DNA of 64,000 nucleotides from Mauremys mutica (taxonomy: Eukaryota; Chordata; Testudines; Geoemydidae): assembly GCF_020497125.1 (NCBI RefSeq), contig NC_059089.1:26619282-26683281 (forward strand), written 5' to 3'. The notes beneath the pieces are model-generated. The model was given only the letters and a program-made list of their open reading frames with translations, did not search any database and had not been told where the DNA came from. The position numbers were made by a program, and so were the translations under genes. Positions 1 to 12,675 of the stretch are shown here, piece after piece (position 1 is the first letter of the stretch; each line of letters starts with the position of its first letter).

Positions 1-2286
1 AGAGCAGTGAAAAGAGAATAGTATGTCCAAATGTGGTGGTAGCCTTCTTGACATAGGAGAGACTTGCCACTTTCTAGTATTTAGGACTGACTCTCCTGTA
101 CTTTCCTGGAGTTTGGGGTGCGAAGGTGGTTTGAGACCCACACATCCCTTCCAAACAGATGAGAGCGGGCGTGGGACATAAGAAATATAACCTTGATCTG
201 ACTCCTAGAAAACTAAATCCATTCCACAAGGTCTGGATCTGTGATAGACATGCTTAAAAGAAAACCATTTCCCCCTGTTGTTGAGGGGGAATGCTTGTTG
301 GGTATGTGAACTGACAAAATGAGGCCTGTAATGAGCACCCTCTACATCACTCATGCCTAGCGAGATGTCTAGATCAAGAATGAGTTACTAGAATTGTTAC
401 ATGAAATGAGTTTATTTACAAACTTAAAGCCGTGAGTGACAGTTCCTCCTTTTGGCAGGAAATGAAGTATAAATCTTGTATGTCAGTCCAGGCCATTGCT
501 GAAGTTTGCTTACTTAGAGTGTGTCCAGAGGAAGGTCTTCAAACAAATGGCCCTGGGCTTGACTGCGGCATGCAGAGTACAGCCTATAATTGGATGAACA
601 GACTTTTACTGAGTGGGTCTGAATAACCCAAGTATTTCCTCCAGCGATGGGCTTTGAGCACCTACTGACTGACCACCTAGTCCTATAGGAATTGAACTTC
701 TAATGTGAAGCTGGAGTTAAGAACAAATCATTGGTTCCCCAAGAAATCTATTAAAGGTGACAGAGGGACCAGAGAGAGGAAGCAAAGAGGAATGCATTAG
801 TCCATGTTATGAAGCTAGAGGCACACTTGAACCCTAGGGGATACAAATGCTGGCATTGTTCTAATCTGAAACTATAGGAAATATCTGCATGACCTAAACT
901 AGTGGGGGGGTGGGAAGAGACTTGTGAAAAAACTTAGTTTGCCTCTTCTGCTAGATCAGGAAATATAGAATCTAGATTATAGTCAAGATTTTGCTAGTGT
1001 CTGTGTGTTCCCTTAGAGTGTCTTGTTACCTTTCTCTGCCTTGGTTTCCCCATATTTTAAATGAGTCATGCAATTTTGTCTCACTTTAGGGTTATGGGAC
1101 ACAACTAACGGCCCTTGTAAAACATCTTGAGGGCTTTGGGTGACTGATACTACTAAAAATCATACTTGAGTTAGATCAGTACAAAAAAAGTTCCTATAGT
1201 GGCTCAGTATGGCTTTTGCCATATTGAAAATGCAACCCTACTAGTACAAACAAAAATAAATCATCTTCTTCCTCCCCCCCCCCCACCCCAAACCAGGAAA
1301 GAGGAAGGGGAAATCCATTTCAGCCATAGATCTTATCCCTCAATGCACAAATCTCACCTCTTAGTTCATCTTTTCATGCCTCAAAAGCCTGGAATTAAGA
1401 AAGCATCTTAGCAGAATGGCCAGAAGACCAACAGACTTCAGTATTTCAGCCTGTCTGTGCTTCTAAAATCTTACACAGATATGAGTCAGAATGCTGCTTT
1501 TAGAAGCTTTGTTCTGGCACTACCGTACTCTTCTTTCTTTCTTTCTTTGAGGAAAAGAGCCTGGATTCAGTAATGCCTCTTGTGAGTTTTTGAAAGATTA
1601 GTTAGCTGACAGGCTCATTCACTGCATTTTGTGGAGTGTATTACAAGAGAGACCCTTATTATAAATATTGCCCTAGGAGATGAGTGTGTTATCTGGACAA
1701 CGGTCTGCAGGCCACATTCTTGGGTGAGCAAAGATGCAGTTACAAATGGTGTCTGCATGACGTGAGGTAGTGAAGGCTGGTCCATATGAACTATAATGAA
1801 TCCTCCGGTCTATCTACTCTTCCAGCCCACTGATTGATAAAAGGAATGAAACTCCGTAGGCTTCAAGAAAGAACTGTGTGGAGAATGGGCCTGTAGAGAT
1901 TTTCAAAACTGCCTAGGCACCTAACTGTCATTGACACCAATAAGAATTTGAGACTTCAAAACTCACTGAAGTGCTTGTTAATACTTGGCGCTCTAGGGCT
2001 TGCCAACACACGTCTGTTAGTGGTGGGGAGGGAGAACTTTTTTAAAATTCTGCACCTCCTGAAACAGTATTTTGTGTGTGTGATTAATAGAAGACGCCTT
2101 GTTTGCCAGCATATAGCTGCCATCTCAGGTTCTGAACTGTAAAGCAAAAACTGCTCTTTTGCCCCTACTCAGTAGTCTTTGTCAAACCTACAAGTAACTT
2201 TAAAAAAAAAAGTGTCTGGGTATCATACGGAGTTGCCAGGGTTACTGATGGCTTTCTGATATGCTATGACTCTCTTCCTCTTGCAG
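1..2286. other. Upstream flank with no recognised exon
   Basis: I see no exon with protein similarity in this stretch. It contains short simple repeats: a C-run near 1268-1280 and a (TTTC)n tract near 1530-1548. A 5' untranslated exon or promoter of the kinesin copy could lie here or before the window, but nothing in the sequence identifies one. The open frames here are short and lack splice support. Confidence 0.5.
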
Positions 2287-3365
2287 AACAGAATTGGAAA
2301 AATGAGCAGTGCAGCAGCTTCTTCTCAACTGAAGTCTAAAGGAAGCCTACCCCAGGTTCTTTCCTCAGTGAAACTTCATTCTACCCTAGCTGCTCAATCT
2401 CCAGGACACAACAGTATCTGAGTAGTTACAAATGCTGAAATGAGCAACTTTGGTTTGAATCCTGAAGATACAATGCCTTTTACACCAGAAGCTTGCCAAA
2501 CATCTTGCAGACTCCTGCTGAACAGTACTCAAATCTCAGACAGCCCAAGAATGAATGCAATATCTCAGTTGTCTGAATGAAGCTTGCATGTCTCTAATCT
2601 CTCTCCTATTTCTCTTGAAAAGAATGATGGAGCATCAACACATTTTTTAGATGAAAATGTGCAACCAAGAATGGAATGGATGAGCAAAGCTGTCACACAG
2701 TCTCTGTTTCCGCTGCTGAAAAGGAAAGTACTTGTAGATGGGACAGAACAAAGTGAACAGGAGAAAACTGTTTCTATTAAAGTGCCTGTTTCAAAGAGGT
2801 GCAGCTTCCAAACTAGTATGTCTGATAATCCTCCTCTGATGACAAAACCAGAGACCAGCAAACATCTCAGGCGCTCTCCTGGCCAGATGCCTATTTTGGA
2901 AAATAGGCCCGAGGTGGCAAAGAGCAGGTTACCCCTCTCTGTCAAATACTTTGGTCCCTCTCCTCTCAACAGTGACCAGATAACCGAAACATTAGGCAGC
3001 AAAACTGCAAAGTCTTCAAAAGGATCTGATGTCCCTAGAAAGGAAGCTATTAAGAATACTGCAAATGTACAAAGCCCTGTACACCCTTATGGAACTCCTG
3101 TTAGGGATACCAGCTACTCATCTATGGATGGCCATGATGAGAACCTGAAAGAGTTGTCGGAGACATTCAGTGAAAGCCAAGTGATTCAACCTTCTGGCAA
3201 TGTGAGGCCAATGTCTGATGGTTCTTCAACCATGGATCTCTGCTGTGAAAACAGGGGGAGCCGTGGCCATGTGAAAGAACAGTGGAGGACCTCTTCCAAA
3301 GGAGGCTCTTCTGGAGAGAACAGTGCCATCAGTGTGGCTGTCAGGGTCAGGCCACTGACCCAAAG
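2287..3365 (+). pseudogene. KIF14: KIF14-like exon: N-terminal extension and first motor strand
   Basis: The acceptor is ttgcag at 2281-2286 and the donor is gtaact at 3366. The likely original start is ATG 2302-2304, 15 bases into the exon. From there the frame meets TGA at codon 40 (2419-2421) and TGA at codon 93 (2578-2580), then stays open to 3365. The end reads ISVAVRVRPLTQR, the first beta strand of a kinesin motor (KIF14 has VTVAVRVRPFTKR). The Ser/Thr/Pro-rich low-complexity stretch before it matches the long disordered KIF14 N-terminus in kind and position. KIF14 has a single large coding exon here as well, as far as I recall. A truncated product starting after the second stop is possible on paper, but downstream lesions would end it. 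Confidence 0.82.
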
Positions 3366-4587
3366 GTAACTTTCTAACAGTGCAATGATCTAAGTCATGA
3401 GAGCAAAGAGTCATATACTGAGTTCCAGCATACAGCTAGAATTGCCCTTTCCTTTGCCCTTGCCCCATCTCCTTCCCCAGCCTGCCTCTAGTATGAACAT
3501 CCAGTGTCCTGCTATTGGTTCAGCTCCCCAGATAAAAACTGAGCAGTAAACTTGAAACCACCTCAGATTCTCAATAAACAAGGGCCTAGTTATTGGCTCG
3601 GCTGTGCTCATCAGCAGCTCCTATAGAAGCCAGTATGATCGGACTACAGATGTGCTGCTAATCCTCTTCCTCCTTCCATCATCTTCTCTTGGTATCTTTA
3701 CAATTTCCATCTCTCAGTTTATTTTGTTTTAATCTACAACTACTGAGTCATAAACATTAAACTCAGTCTTACCATATTCTTTAAATGCCAGTGGGCTCAA
3801 GTAGCTTATTCCAGATCTGAATTTTGAATGCCTGGGATTTTGGTTCAGCCCATTGGCACAGAGTCACTTATTTTTTTACAATTTCAGAATCTGGCTTAGA
3901 TTTCAAATGCCTCTACATTTTGAGGAGGCAGTTGAATATTTAAAATGTGTATCCAACACCTGATAGGCAAGCCTGGGTAGCAGTGGTCCTCTGTTTTTGA
4001 ATCAGACTTAACACTTTTTCTGATGACCTCTCTGGAGGCCAGCAACAAGAGGTGCAGCCTGGATTCTATTCCTTGTGCTGTATACTTGAACTAGACCAGT
4101 TGGTGTGCTGTCTGTGTGTACTGAGTAAAGGCACATAGAAGTTATAGGATCCTGCCTACAGCTTTCTGACTCAACTTGATACCAAACTAGGTGGGTCCTA
4201 CTAGCTCCAACTCAAGAGTATGAAACTGTTTGAGTATTCTACTGAGGCAGAGAGAGAGAGCTGGAGGCAGGAGCAGAGTCATAGCCCAGGTACAGCCAAG
4301 CCCAAGATAAAGTTTGGGTTCAGAATATTAATTCTCACATGTCAGTAAAGGCAAAGCCTGAGAAGGTGGTACACTGGAACCATAGCCAGTGTAGGCATGC
4401 TGTGCTAGGAGCAGGGTGGGCACGTCACCTGACCAAACACAATTTGTTGCACTGTTAAGAGATGCAGAGTTTAGCATTGATTATTGCATTTAAAATACAG
4501 CAGACTCAAACAAGCAGTTGGGTTCCAACTGTGGCCACTCAAACTAATTGTCTCTAAAATAAATTTTTTCTTTTTCTGACTTCACAG

Positions 4588-4958
4588 AGAACAGCAAGTT
4601 GGAACAAAATGTGTTGTGTCCCTTTCTGGAAAGGAAATACTGATACATCATCCTCACACAAACAGGCAGCTGACTTTCTCGTATGACTATTGTTTTGGGT
4701 CTGTTGGCCCAGCCACTCCTAGACAAAGTCTTTGAAGGTTACAATACTTGCTTATTTTTTTTTTAATAATTGGAGATATACCAATCTCCTAGAACTGGAA
4801 GGGACCTTGAAAGGTCATCGAGTCCAGCTCCCTGCCTTCACTAGCAGGACCAATTTTTGCCCCAGATTCCTAAGTGGCCCCCTCAAGGACTGAACTCACA
4901 ACCCTGGGTTTAGCAGGCCAATGCTCAATGGACAAACTGGATCTGGGAAATCTTACAC
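4588..4958 (+). pseudogene. KIF14: KIF14-like motor exon with P-loop, split by a repeat and frameshifted
   Basis: The exon starts after ttcacag (4581-4587) and reads SGKEILIHHPHTNRQ then YDYCFGS, matching KIF14 strands beta1-beta3. About 20 residues that KIF14 has next are missing. The sequence resumes one frame off at about 4713-4757 as LLDKVFEGYNTCLF, so the real frame hits TGA at 4732-4734. A repeat of about 170 bp follows. After it, at 4926-4958, comes (Y)GQTGSGKSYT, the Walker A/P-loop. The exon should end at 4958 after TCTTACAC, because the next exon supplies the base that completes Thr. The donor there is ATAAGA instead of GTAAGA. Any one of these lesions would abolish ATP binding or splicing. 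Confidence 0.85.
4758..4926 (-). mobile_element. CR1-like repeat fragment inserted in the kinesin P-loop exon
   Basis: The segment with 'agaactggaagggacc' through 'tgggtttagcaggcca' is a common turtle repeat resembling the reverse complement of a CR1 LINE 3' end. It lies between codons for ...NTCLF and ...YGQTGSGKS, with the last T-run of the exon merging into a poly-T at the left edge. I see no clear target-site duplication, which is usual for CR1. Family assignment is from memory of such sequences; the interruption itself is direct. Confidence 0.75.
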
Positions 4959-5384
4959 ATAAGAACTCTACTATAAATGTTGTAACTGCTATCTCCAGCC
5001 ATCTGAGGCTTATTTGAGGCAACAGACTAAATCCAGCCACTTGATCAGAAACTGCCACTAAGTAATCCTTCTCTAGAAAAGTTTAATTTTCAAAACCTCA
5101 AGTGGTGAAACTCCTATAACTCAACCAAAGAGTCAAAAACTGTTTTAGAATACAAGAGATTAATTTATGATTTCACTTCAAAAACAAAAGATAGTAACTG
5201 TCATAAATAATATTTCTAAACTAGATTGTCTAACAACTCTTTAGCCTATAGAATAGTGAGGACAGTCAGAATGGAATTTAATAAGTATATTGCATCTGTT
5301 TCCTGTCTCAAAGTGAAACACGATGGCTTTTTCTCATCTGTGACTTGGCCAGATGAAATCATTTTGTCATATTAAGGACTAGAG

Positions 5385-5694
5385 CAGGAGTTGGCAACCT
5401 TTCAGAAGTGGTGTGCCGAATCATCATTTATTCACTCTAATTTAAGGTTTTGCGTGCCAGTAATACATTTTAACGTTTTTAGAAGGTCTCTTTCTATAAG
5501 TCTATAATATATAACTAAACTATTGTTGTATGCAAAGTAAATAAGGTTTTTAAAATGTTTAAGAAGCTTCATTTAAAATTCAATTAAAATGCAGAGCCCC
5601 CCGGACCAGTTGCCAGGACCACTGAAAATCAGTTGCCACTGAAAATCAGCTCACGTGCTGCCTTCGGCACGCGTGCCATAGGTTTCCTACCCCG
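5385..5694. mobile_element. Non-autonomous hAT-type MITE with 8-bp target duplication
   Basis: The element starts CAGGAGTTGGCAACC and ends GGTTTCCTACCCCG, imperfect terminal inverted repeats. It is flanked by a perfect 8-bp direct repeat GACTAGAG at 5377-5384 and 5695-5702. An 8-bp duplication and CAGGG-type ends are typical of hAT elements. It is about 310 bp long with no coding capacity, and it sits in an intron of the kinesin copy. Confidence 0.85.
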
Positions 5695-8044
5695 GACTAG
5701 AGCAAAATTGAGTGTCCTCTTCTAACTAGGGTTTTCAGCACAACTAAACATGGGTCTCCTCTTCAACAGAATGACAGGCTATGCTGATGAAGTGGGCATA
5801 ATTCCACGATTTTGCAAGGAAATATTCTGGAAAGTAAATCTGACTCAACAAGAGGAGGTAACATTTTTGCTTAATATTTTGTAGTAGTAAATTCCCCAGT
5901 CTCTCCATTAGAGCTGTCCAAAAATTGGCCAGGGCACCTTATGGGATTGCGCCTCTCTCCATTAATCTGGATGAAATGCTATCACTCCTATAAAACTGTT
6001 CTGTTTTTAATATCAGCTTCTCCCTGCTGAGGCTTTGATGTATTTTGTCTTCATCCAAAAACAGTGTTTTGTGCCTTATGCCATTTTTAATCCTTCCATA
6101 AAAAAAGACTGTTTCTAATAGGCCATGTTTCAGGTATATTGTAGGTAGGTCTATACTATTACTGTTGTGAAGGTTTATCTTATCTGTAATAGTTCTTCCT
6201 ATTAGCTGAATTGAAGATCGCGTTTGCATCTGCACTAGTGACAATGGTAAGTTTTAAGCTTAGTTAACACTGTAACTGTGCACTGGGATATATGGTATTG
6301 GGGCCTGGCAACCCACATAATGTAACTTTGAGATGTCCAACTACATAAAATGAGCTGCTCCATTCAGAATGCCCTGTGTCTGAAGGCTAAAAAGGATTTT
6401 TTAATCCTTCCCATTGCCCATCCCAGTGCTTGCAAGTGCATTCTTCTCCCTTATTCCAACAGGTGAAACATCACATTGAGCTGAGTTACTCTGAGGTATA
6501 CAATGAGCGGATACATGATCTCTTAACATCATCCAAAGATGCTAACACCAAGAAGAAAGCTGTGAGTTTGGAAAATGTTACATCTTTACTTGCAGTATTG
6601 AACCCCAGCTGTATGCCCCTCCTTGCTACAAAACTGGGGGCTTGATTCTTCCCTGATGTAACTTCATTGATTGTATGTGGCCTGGGCCATATTGGGCAAG
6701 CTTTGCCCTAGAGCTCTAGGGAGGAATTCTCCCTTAGCCAGCCAAGGGAGAATCCCCCTGCTGTGAGCACTGCATCAGGCAGCCATAGGCTGTCCTACAC
6801 AGGTTCCCTCAAAGCTCAGCATTGACAGTGTGAGGTGGGGCCATAGTTCTCTGGGCTATGGAGAATCTGGGGCAGGACCAGGTTGGGGCAGGCCCAGCAT
6901 GAGGTAGAGCTGCCATGGCATACAACAACATTCTGTGCTCCCTAAGTTATACTAGAGGCTATTTCAGCCACCAATCTTCCAGAATCCTGAAGGCACAAGG
7001 TGGCTTAAACGTTTATCCTCTTCCACCTGTCCCGTGCCTCCTGGAGGTGTCCCAGAGTACCACCGTTAACTGCTGGGCAAGGGCGGTGGTAGCGGCAATG
7101 GTCCCAAATAACAAGCCTGTCCTGCTAGTTGAGGGTGACTGGTTTAGTAGCAAAGTGTATCCATGTTTTGATGAGCTGATAGTAACTGTGGGCCACTTGG
7201 CAAGACCCTGCCAGAGACCATGCCTGTAGCTTGTTGGTTCCATCTGTCTCAGTTGTTCCCGTTTCCTAGACTAGTGAGAGTCCAGGAGGAAGACCTTCCT
7301 GGGGCTCACCTATCTGAGCAATCACTAAAATTCAGCTTGGGATGAGTGTCACTTCTTGCCAGATGCCTGGCATTCTTCTCATTGCAGCAGAAGTTATCAG
7401 TGTGGCCCTTAATCGGGGGTGGGGGGTGGAGAAACATGCTTGGGAGTTCAAAGGGTTGTGAATGGTGGTACTCAAGCACCTGCATGGGAGAATCACTCCC
7501 TGGATCCTGATGGTGGTCTTACTACTGCATGCTGAAGCAGAGGCCCCACCTGGGACAGTTAATATGGGGATGGGGTGAGAAGCTGGAAGAGTCCATTGTA
7601 GTCAGAGCAGAGACTACAGGCTTCATTGCTGGAGAGAGAATCCAGTGTGGGAGAAGGCAAGACTATTAAGATCTCTCCTTCAATCTTTGCATGGCATTTT
7701 CTAGCATGATGCATCTAAATTCCCAAGGTGTCCACCTTTCGTGCCCTGCTATTGCTTGTGTTAAAGAAGTAACCTTAATATACTCAATCTCTCTCTCCTC
7801 TCCCCCCTCTCCCCTCCAATATAGCTGAAAGTACAAGAACATCCAATCCTTGGTCCTTATGTAACTGGCCTTTCTACGTAAGTATGGTCTGTTAATTTTT
7901 TCTTTTTAGATAGTGAAACAGCACGTAGTCACCATCCTCCTGCCTCCAGAATGTATCTGATACGATTGTCTTACTTTTAAAGATATGCTTCTGTTTAGGC
8001 AACAAACTCCAAGTTTATTGCATGCTCAGTTGTAAAAATGAAGA

Positions 8045-8345
8045 CTGACTCTACTTCTACACTACAAAAATGCCCCATGGCAGTGAGTCTTGGCCTCCGG
8101 GTTAAGACTTCAGCTCACCCTATGGGGCTAAAAATATCCGTGTTAACGTTCCTGCTTGGACTGGAGCCCAGGCTCTGAGACCTGCCCCTCTTGCTTGGTT
8201 TCTGAGCCCAGGCTCTGGCCAGAGCTGGAATGTCTACACTACTATCCTAAGTCAGTTAGCCAAGGCTGTGAGACTTGTTGCCGTGAGTGTGTGGCGGAGG
8301 TTGGGGGTGTGGGTTTTTTTCCAGTGTAGGCATACCTAGAAACTT
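8045..8345. repeat. Interspersed repeat with 'acactac' and 'gtgtaggcatacct' ends
   Basis: The block starting 'ctacttctacactac' and ending 'cagtgtaggcatacct', rich in 'gagcccaggctctg', resembles a family common in turtle introns whose ends read roughly TGTCTACACT and AGTGTAGACA. These ends suggest a non-autonomous DNA transposon. This copy is diverged and I could not define target duplications. Confidence 0.45.
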
Positions 8346-9411
8346 CTGCACTGAAGTCAATGAGTGGCTCGCAGGTATAACAACAGTTTGTCCCTTACTG
8401 TTTAACTTTCCTCTAAACTGTCTAAAATGAGAATCTTCCTGAATCTAAACTCATTCAGGCTTTCCTCTTGGTGATGGGAAGGCGTCTGGAAACTTGGATG
8501 CAGACCTGCCCCCACAGGCTTGTTTCCAGCCTGGAACTGGTGTTGGATCTGAGCTTCTGTGACTGCTGCTACTCAGAGCTGAAGTCTGAGCAGAAGTGCA
8601 GATGACCCCTTATCCTGATGAGGCCTTATTTGTGCGGTAGCCTCTATCTACTCCAGCTCTAAACGACCTCCAAAACTCTTCCCCTTCGTGGTTGGACCAG
8701 TGAGCAGTTCAGTTGTGTCCTGTAGGATATAGAAGGATGCTTTGCTCTCCCACTGGGGAATCGATAGAGATGGGGTGCATGAGGAGATGTTCCCATAACC
8801 TGGGATAACTCTGGGGTGCACAGCAGAGAAGCCTCTCCAAAGAGCTTCTTAGGTAGTAGGCTCAAGCTTATAAAGCCTTCAGGGCACCAGGTATCCTGCA
8901 TAGTGTTACCACTAGCGGAGTGTCCTGGTGGAGAGAACCTTCATTGTTCCAAGCGAAAAGCAATGTATGTAATGGCTTAACAAGTGCCTTTCAGCTAAGC
9001 CATCCTGGAAAACTGACACTTGGTATTAACAGCAGACTGTCCACTAAATTATATCTCTTAGCCCAAAGGCTTAGAGCTTCTGGACACAAAGATGGGCCTA
9101 ATTATAGGGACTCCAGACAAGTATCTGCACATGAGACCAAACTCCTTGATACTGATGTATTCAAACGGGAAGGATCGCACTTGACAACTCCCCAAGGTTT
9201 AAGCGGAGGCTGCATTAATGTCAAGGGACTAGTATAAACTATTCTAATCTCTCCAGCCCCACATGAAAACCGGGGTTCGCTCAGCTCAGTGCTGTGTGTG
9301 CCATGTAGCTGCATTGCACTCCGATCAACATGAAGCATCTTATTGATTCTGCTGCTATGGATCTCCTCTTAGAATTAACTGGAAAGTTTCTTTCCAAGTA
9401 AAACAGATAAA

Positions 9412-9610
9412 TATGTAGCACTTGCATTGTGCTTCATGTTTTCAAAGCACTGTGAGATTATAGTTAAGAATTAGCCCTACAAGAAAAAATTCTTTCATTA
9501 CAGATAGCAAAACTGAGGCATATGGGTGGTGTGATTTGACCAAAACCCTGCAACAAATTGGTGGTACCCTTGAGACTAGAACTCGAGGTCTGGACCCATG
9601 TTCTCTGATT
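9412..9610. repeat. MIR/AmnSINE-like SINE
   Basis: 'agcaaaactgaggcatatgggtggtgtgatttgacc' style sequence at about 9508-9541, followed by an 'actagaactcgaggtctgg' tail, is the well-known MIR/CORE-SINE pattern (aaactgaggca...gtgacttgcccaagg...). Boundaries are approximate. Confidence 0.55.
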
Positions 9611-10779
9611 TAATCAGTAAACAATTGTTTCTCATACTGCAAGAAGTCTCTTCAGAACTATTGCGGATCCTGCTATTACAGGAGTATGTGACTCGCACAA
9701 AACAGAGAATGCAACCTCATGGCACACAAATTGTGCAGTGTTCAGACTAACTGTATCCAGACAGCCTAGAACTGGCTTCTTAAAATCTCTAATACAGAAA
9801 ATATTGCAGGTCCCTCATGTGTCCCAGCTGTCTGGCTCAAGAGGGAGGGCTGCCTACTTGGAGCTGGTCTCTCTGCACGCTATGCCTCCATGTTTCCAGA
9901 TCAGGGTGACCATGTTGTGGGGCTCCATGAGCCTGCACTTCAACACGTGGTGTGTATTGCTCTCTCGACTCATTCAGCTAATTCCCCGGCCCATACTGGT
10001 ACCTGGTAGGGAAAGGAGAACATCATGCTGCCAGATGCTCTCTTTTTAGTCTAACACAGTTGTTTTTCTCTTCTCTTGATAAAGTTAAAATAAACAGTCT
10101 CTGGGGTGAATTAGATGTGTCAAAATTGGATTGGCATCCAAATCGTGGAGCAGTTGGTGGTTGGGAGTCTGGGGAAAAAGAAACAGCAGGCTCTAGCTAG
10201 AGGGGACAACAGCTTTATTTCCCTCATGGTCCTCGACAACGAAGCAGATGTCCTACAATTATTATTTTACCTTCTAGTAATATAGTGCCTCTTCCCTATC
10301 CTCCCAGGTATGTGGTTGGCTCTTTTGCAGATGTGCAGGTAAGTCTGCCTTAGCTCAAAGCTCTGTTAATGCATCACTAGCTCCATCTACTGCTGTCTTC
10401 TTCCCTGCATCTTTATTCCTGATAGTGGCTCATTGGCATCTAAACTAGCTATTTCTGCTTCTCTCCAATCACCTTTATGGCTGGAAATAAGTGTCCATCC
10501 TGTTGTGTATGGACATCAAATATGCCAGGAGTTTGCCTGCTGTCCTTAGCCAGACACCTTTTCCTCCTCCCATTATTGTGCAGTGGACTCGGTGCCAGCT
10601 GCCTTTTACTTGTAAGGGGCTGTGTCCTACTGGAGATCCCACCGTGCTGTACAGCACCTTGTATGGAAGGAATGCTGTACGGAAATGCAAAATACTAAGA
10701 GCTTAGTTATATTTCAGGTTGGGGAAATACATGGGGGATGGGCATTATTTGCCTAATGGCAATACCCAAGATCAAGTCC

Positions 10780-11015
10780 CCGTTATAGTAGGTGCTGTAC
10801 AGACATAAGACAGTGCCTGCCTTGGAGAGCTTACAACTGAACTACTACAAAGCAGCTCAGTGATTACTATTATTTTTTGGGAGAGGGTGTGTGTGGAGAG
10901 AGACAACCGAGCACCAAGTGAACTGATTGGCTCAAGGCTGTGTGGCAGACTTGTGAATAGAACCTACATCTCCAGACTGTCTAGTGTCCTGTCCACTGGA
11001 CCAGGCTACCTTTGA
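10780..11015. repeat. MIR-like SINE remnants
   Basis: 'ggtgctgtacagacataag' with 'gagagcttacaa' at 10791-10846, then 'ggctcaaggctgtgtggcagact' at 10930-10952, match two parts of an old amniote MIR-type SINE. The copy is diverged and possibly composite. Confidence 0.45.
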
Positions 11016-12594
11016 GTGGTATGGGAACCGTTTTCCTCAGGGGGCAGGGAGGAGAGGGGCAGATCAGCATATGTAGGCAAAACTTTGGGGTTGCACCTCT
11101 AAAAAGGAGGTTGTGGTCATGCAGTACTTCCTAAAGCCACTGAATAAATCTAATCAGACTGGAATGGCTAGAAATCTTACTTTATACTGCCAAATGCTAT
11201 ACAAATATTGACTTGGGATGTGAGACTGAGCTTGGTCCTTCAGTACAGTGTGAACAGACATCCATGTACAACAAAACTCAACTGCTTTCCCACAATGCTC
11301 TCTGCTTTGCAATGAGGATGAACTAGGTAAAGAGGGACAGCTCCCGGGTCTGAAGCACTGGGTACCTGGGTGGCTCTGTCTCAAGTCAGATCTCCTGCCA
11401 GTGACTGGCTTGTGTGTGTGTTTAAACACAATCTAGGCCATCTGTTCATCTATTGTATTGCTGGGTTTTCTCTGGTAACCTGGTGAAGCTGCCAACTCCC
11501 ATAGCTGCCTCTGGGAAAAGAGTGCCAAGTAAAATGAAGGTTTAAGGTACCAGGCTACTAAATGTAAAAATGCTCTGATGTTCTATTGCTCAGTCATTCA
11601 GTTCACCTGCACAAGCCCTTTCCCAAGGGAAAAGATCTGTATGCAAAAGGGGATTTCAGTAAAACTGAAACTATGGCCAAACCTGTCTGCCTACCTATCA
11701 GTTTGAAAAGCTGTGGAGCATGTCAGTGGCATTAACTTACTGAAGATTCTACTGTACCTGAATCTTGGGTAGCATCAATATTTAATCTTTTAGTTGTTGC
11801 TTATCTTTCAGTAACAACTGTGGCAGCTCTTAGGGGAACAAGAAACGATTAAATTTGGAAGTAGCTGCAGCATTGCTGCTGTAATCTAGCCTGGCAGTGT
11901 TTGTGCTCTCGGGGCTTGGTGGTTCTTCCTGCTGACAGATTTGCACAGGAAGCATGGCACTGCATAGTATCCTACAAGATGTGTGGTGACACCGTTTTCA
12001 GTGTCCACTCACTCCTGCAGTCCCTTCTCGCATGGTGAGGTACTCTGGGTGCTGAAAGCATTCCAGGCCCTGCTCGTAGTTATCAAACAGGGAATTGAAA
12101 GTGCAAATCTTGGCACTTGCTCTCTCCTAGAGAATCTGCCAAACGCCTGCTGATGGATCTAACTTGCTGGATAATTTTGGCTCCTGACATTTCAGCAAAT
12201 GTCCTTTCCCTGTGGGCAAGTGTAAATATTCCCATTTAATGTTCTTGTTCATCTCCTGTGGTCTGATGCATACTTTTTCCGCTTCTGTTTTTTCTCTACA
12301 ATCCCTAAAGAGTGAACCTCTTCTCCTGGCTCTCCTATGGATGATACCATTAGCTGTCCATGTCTTGCAGCTTTGTCTGGCCTCTCTTTCCGGGCTTCTG
12401 GAACATTTCATGTGGCATGCCTTTCTGGCTCTTTCATTCCATAACAGTAACTTGTACCCTCTTTCAGCAACTTCAGTGCAGTTGTTTGATTGGATGAACC
12501 TTCCCCATTAAATTTGTATAGCAATGCACATAACATTCTCCTCTGCAAATGTAGAGGGTTCCTGTCTCTCTAGCTCATTCTCCTAATCTGTATG

Positions 12595-12675
12595 CAGTGT
12601 TGTAGCTATGTTGGGCCCAGGATATTAGACACACAAGGGTGGACCAAGTTGGTCCAGTTAAAGATATTATGTCTC
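12595..12675. repeat. Turtle SINE-like fragment
   Basis: 'gttgtagctatgttgggcccaggatattagacacacaaggg' matches a repeat fragment common in turtle and some other reptile sequence (Gttgtagc..tgt.ggtcccaggatattagagagacaagg). It is short, and the family name is uncertain. Confidence 0.45.

Larger units (their letters stand above)
5770..10338 (+). pseudogene. KIF14: KIF14-like motor exons 3-6 (nucleotide pocket to alpha3 region)
   Basis: Four exons are seen: 5770-5857 (MTGYADEVGIIPRFCKEIF), 6463-6561 (HHIELSYSEVYNERIHDLL), 7825-7877 (VQEHPILGPYVTGL) and 10308-10338 (YVVGSFADVQ). All have AG acceptors and GT donors (gtaaca, gtgagt, gtaagt, gtaagt) and their phases join without a break. They match KIF14 segments GIIPRFC, EVYNEKIHDLL, REHPVYGPYV and SSYADIQ. 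No stop or frameshift occurs in these four exons. The EVYNE motif, conserved in kinesins, is intact. Confidence 0.88.

Noticed and set aside
4955..4965. AT donor read as a U12-type AT-AC intron
   Set aside because: The donor lacks the ATATCCTT consensus and the next acceptor is a normal CAG, so a mutated GT donor is the simpler reading. The same holds at 22039.
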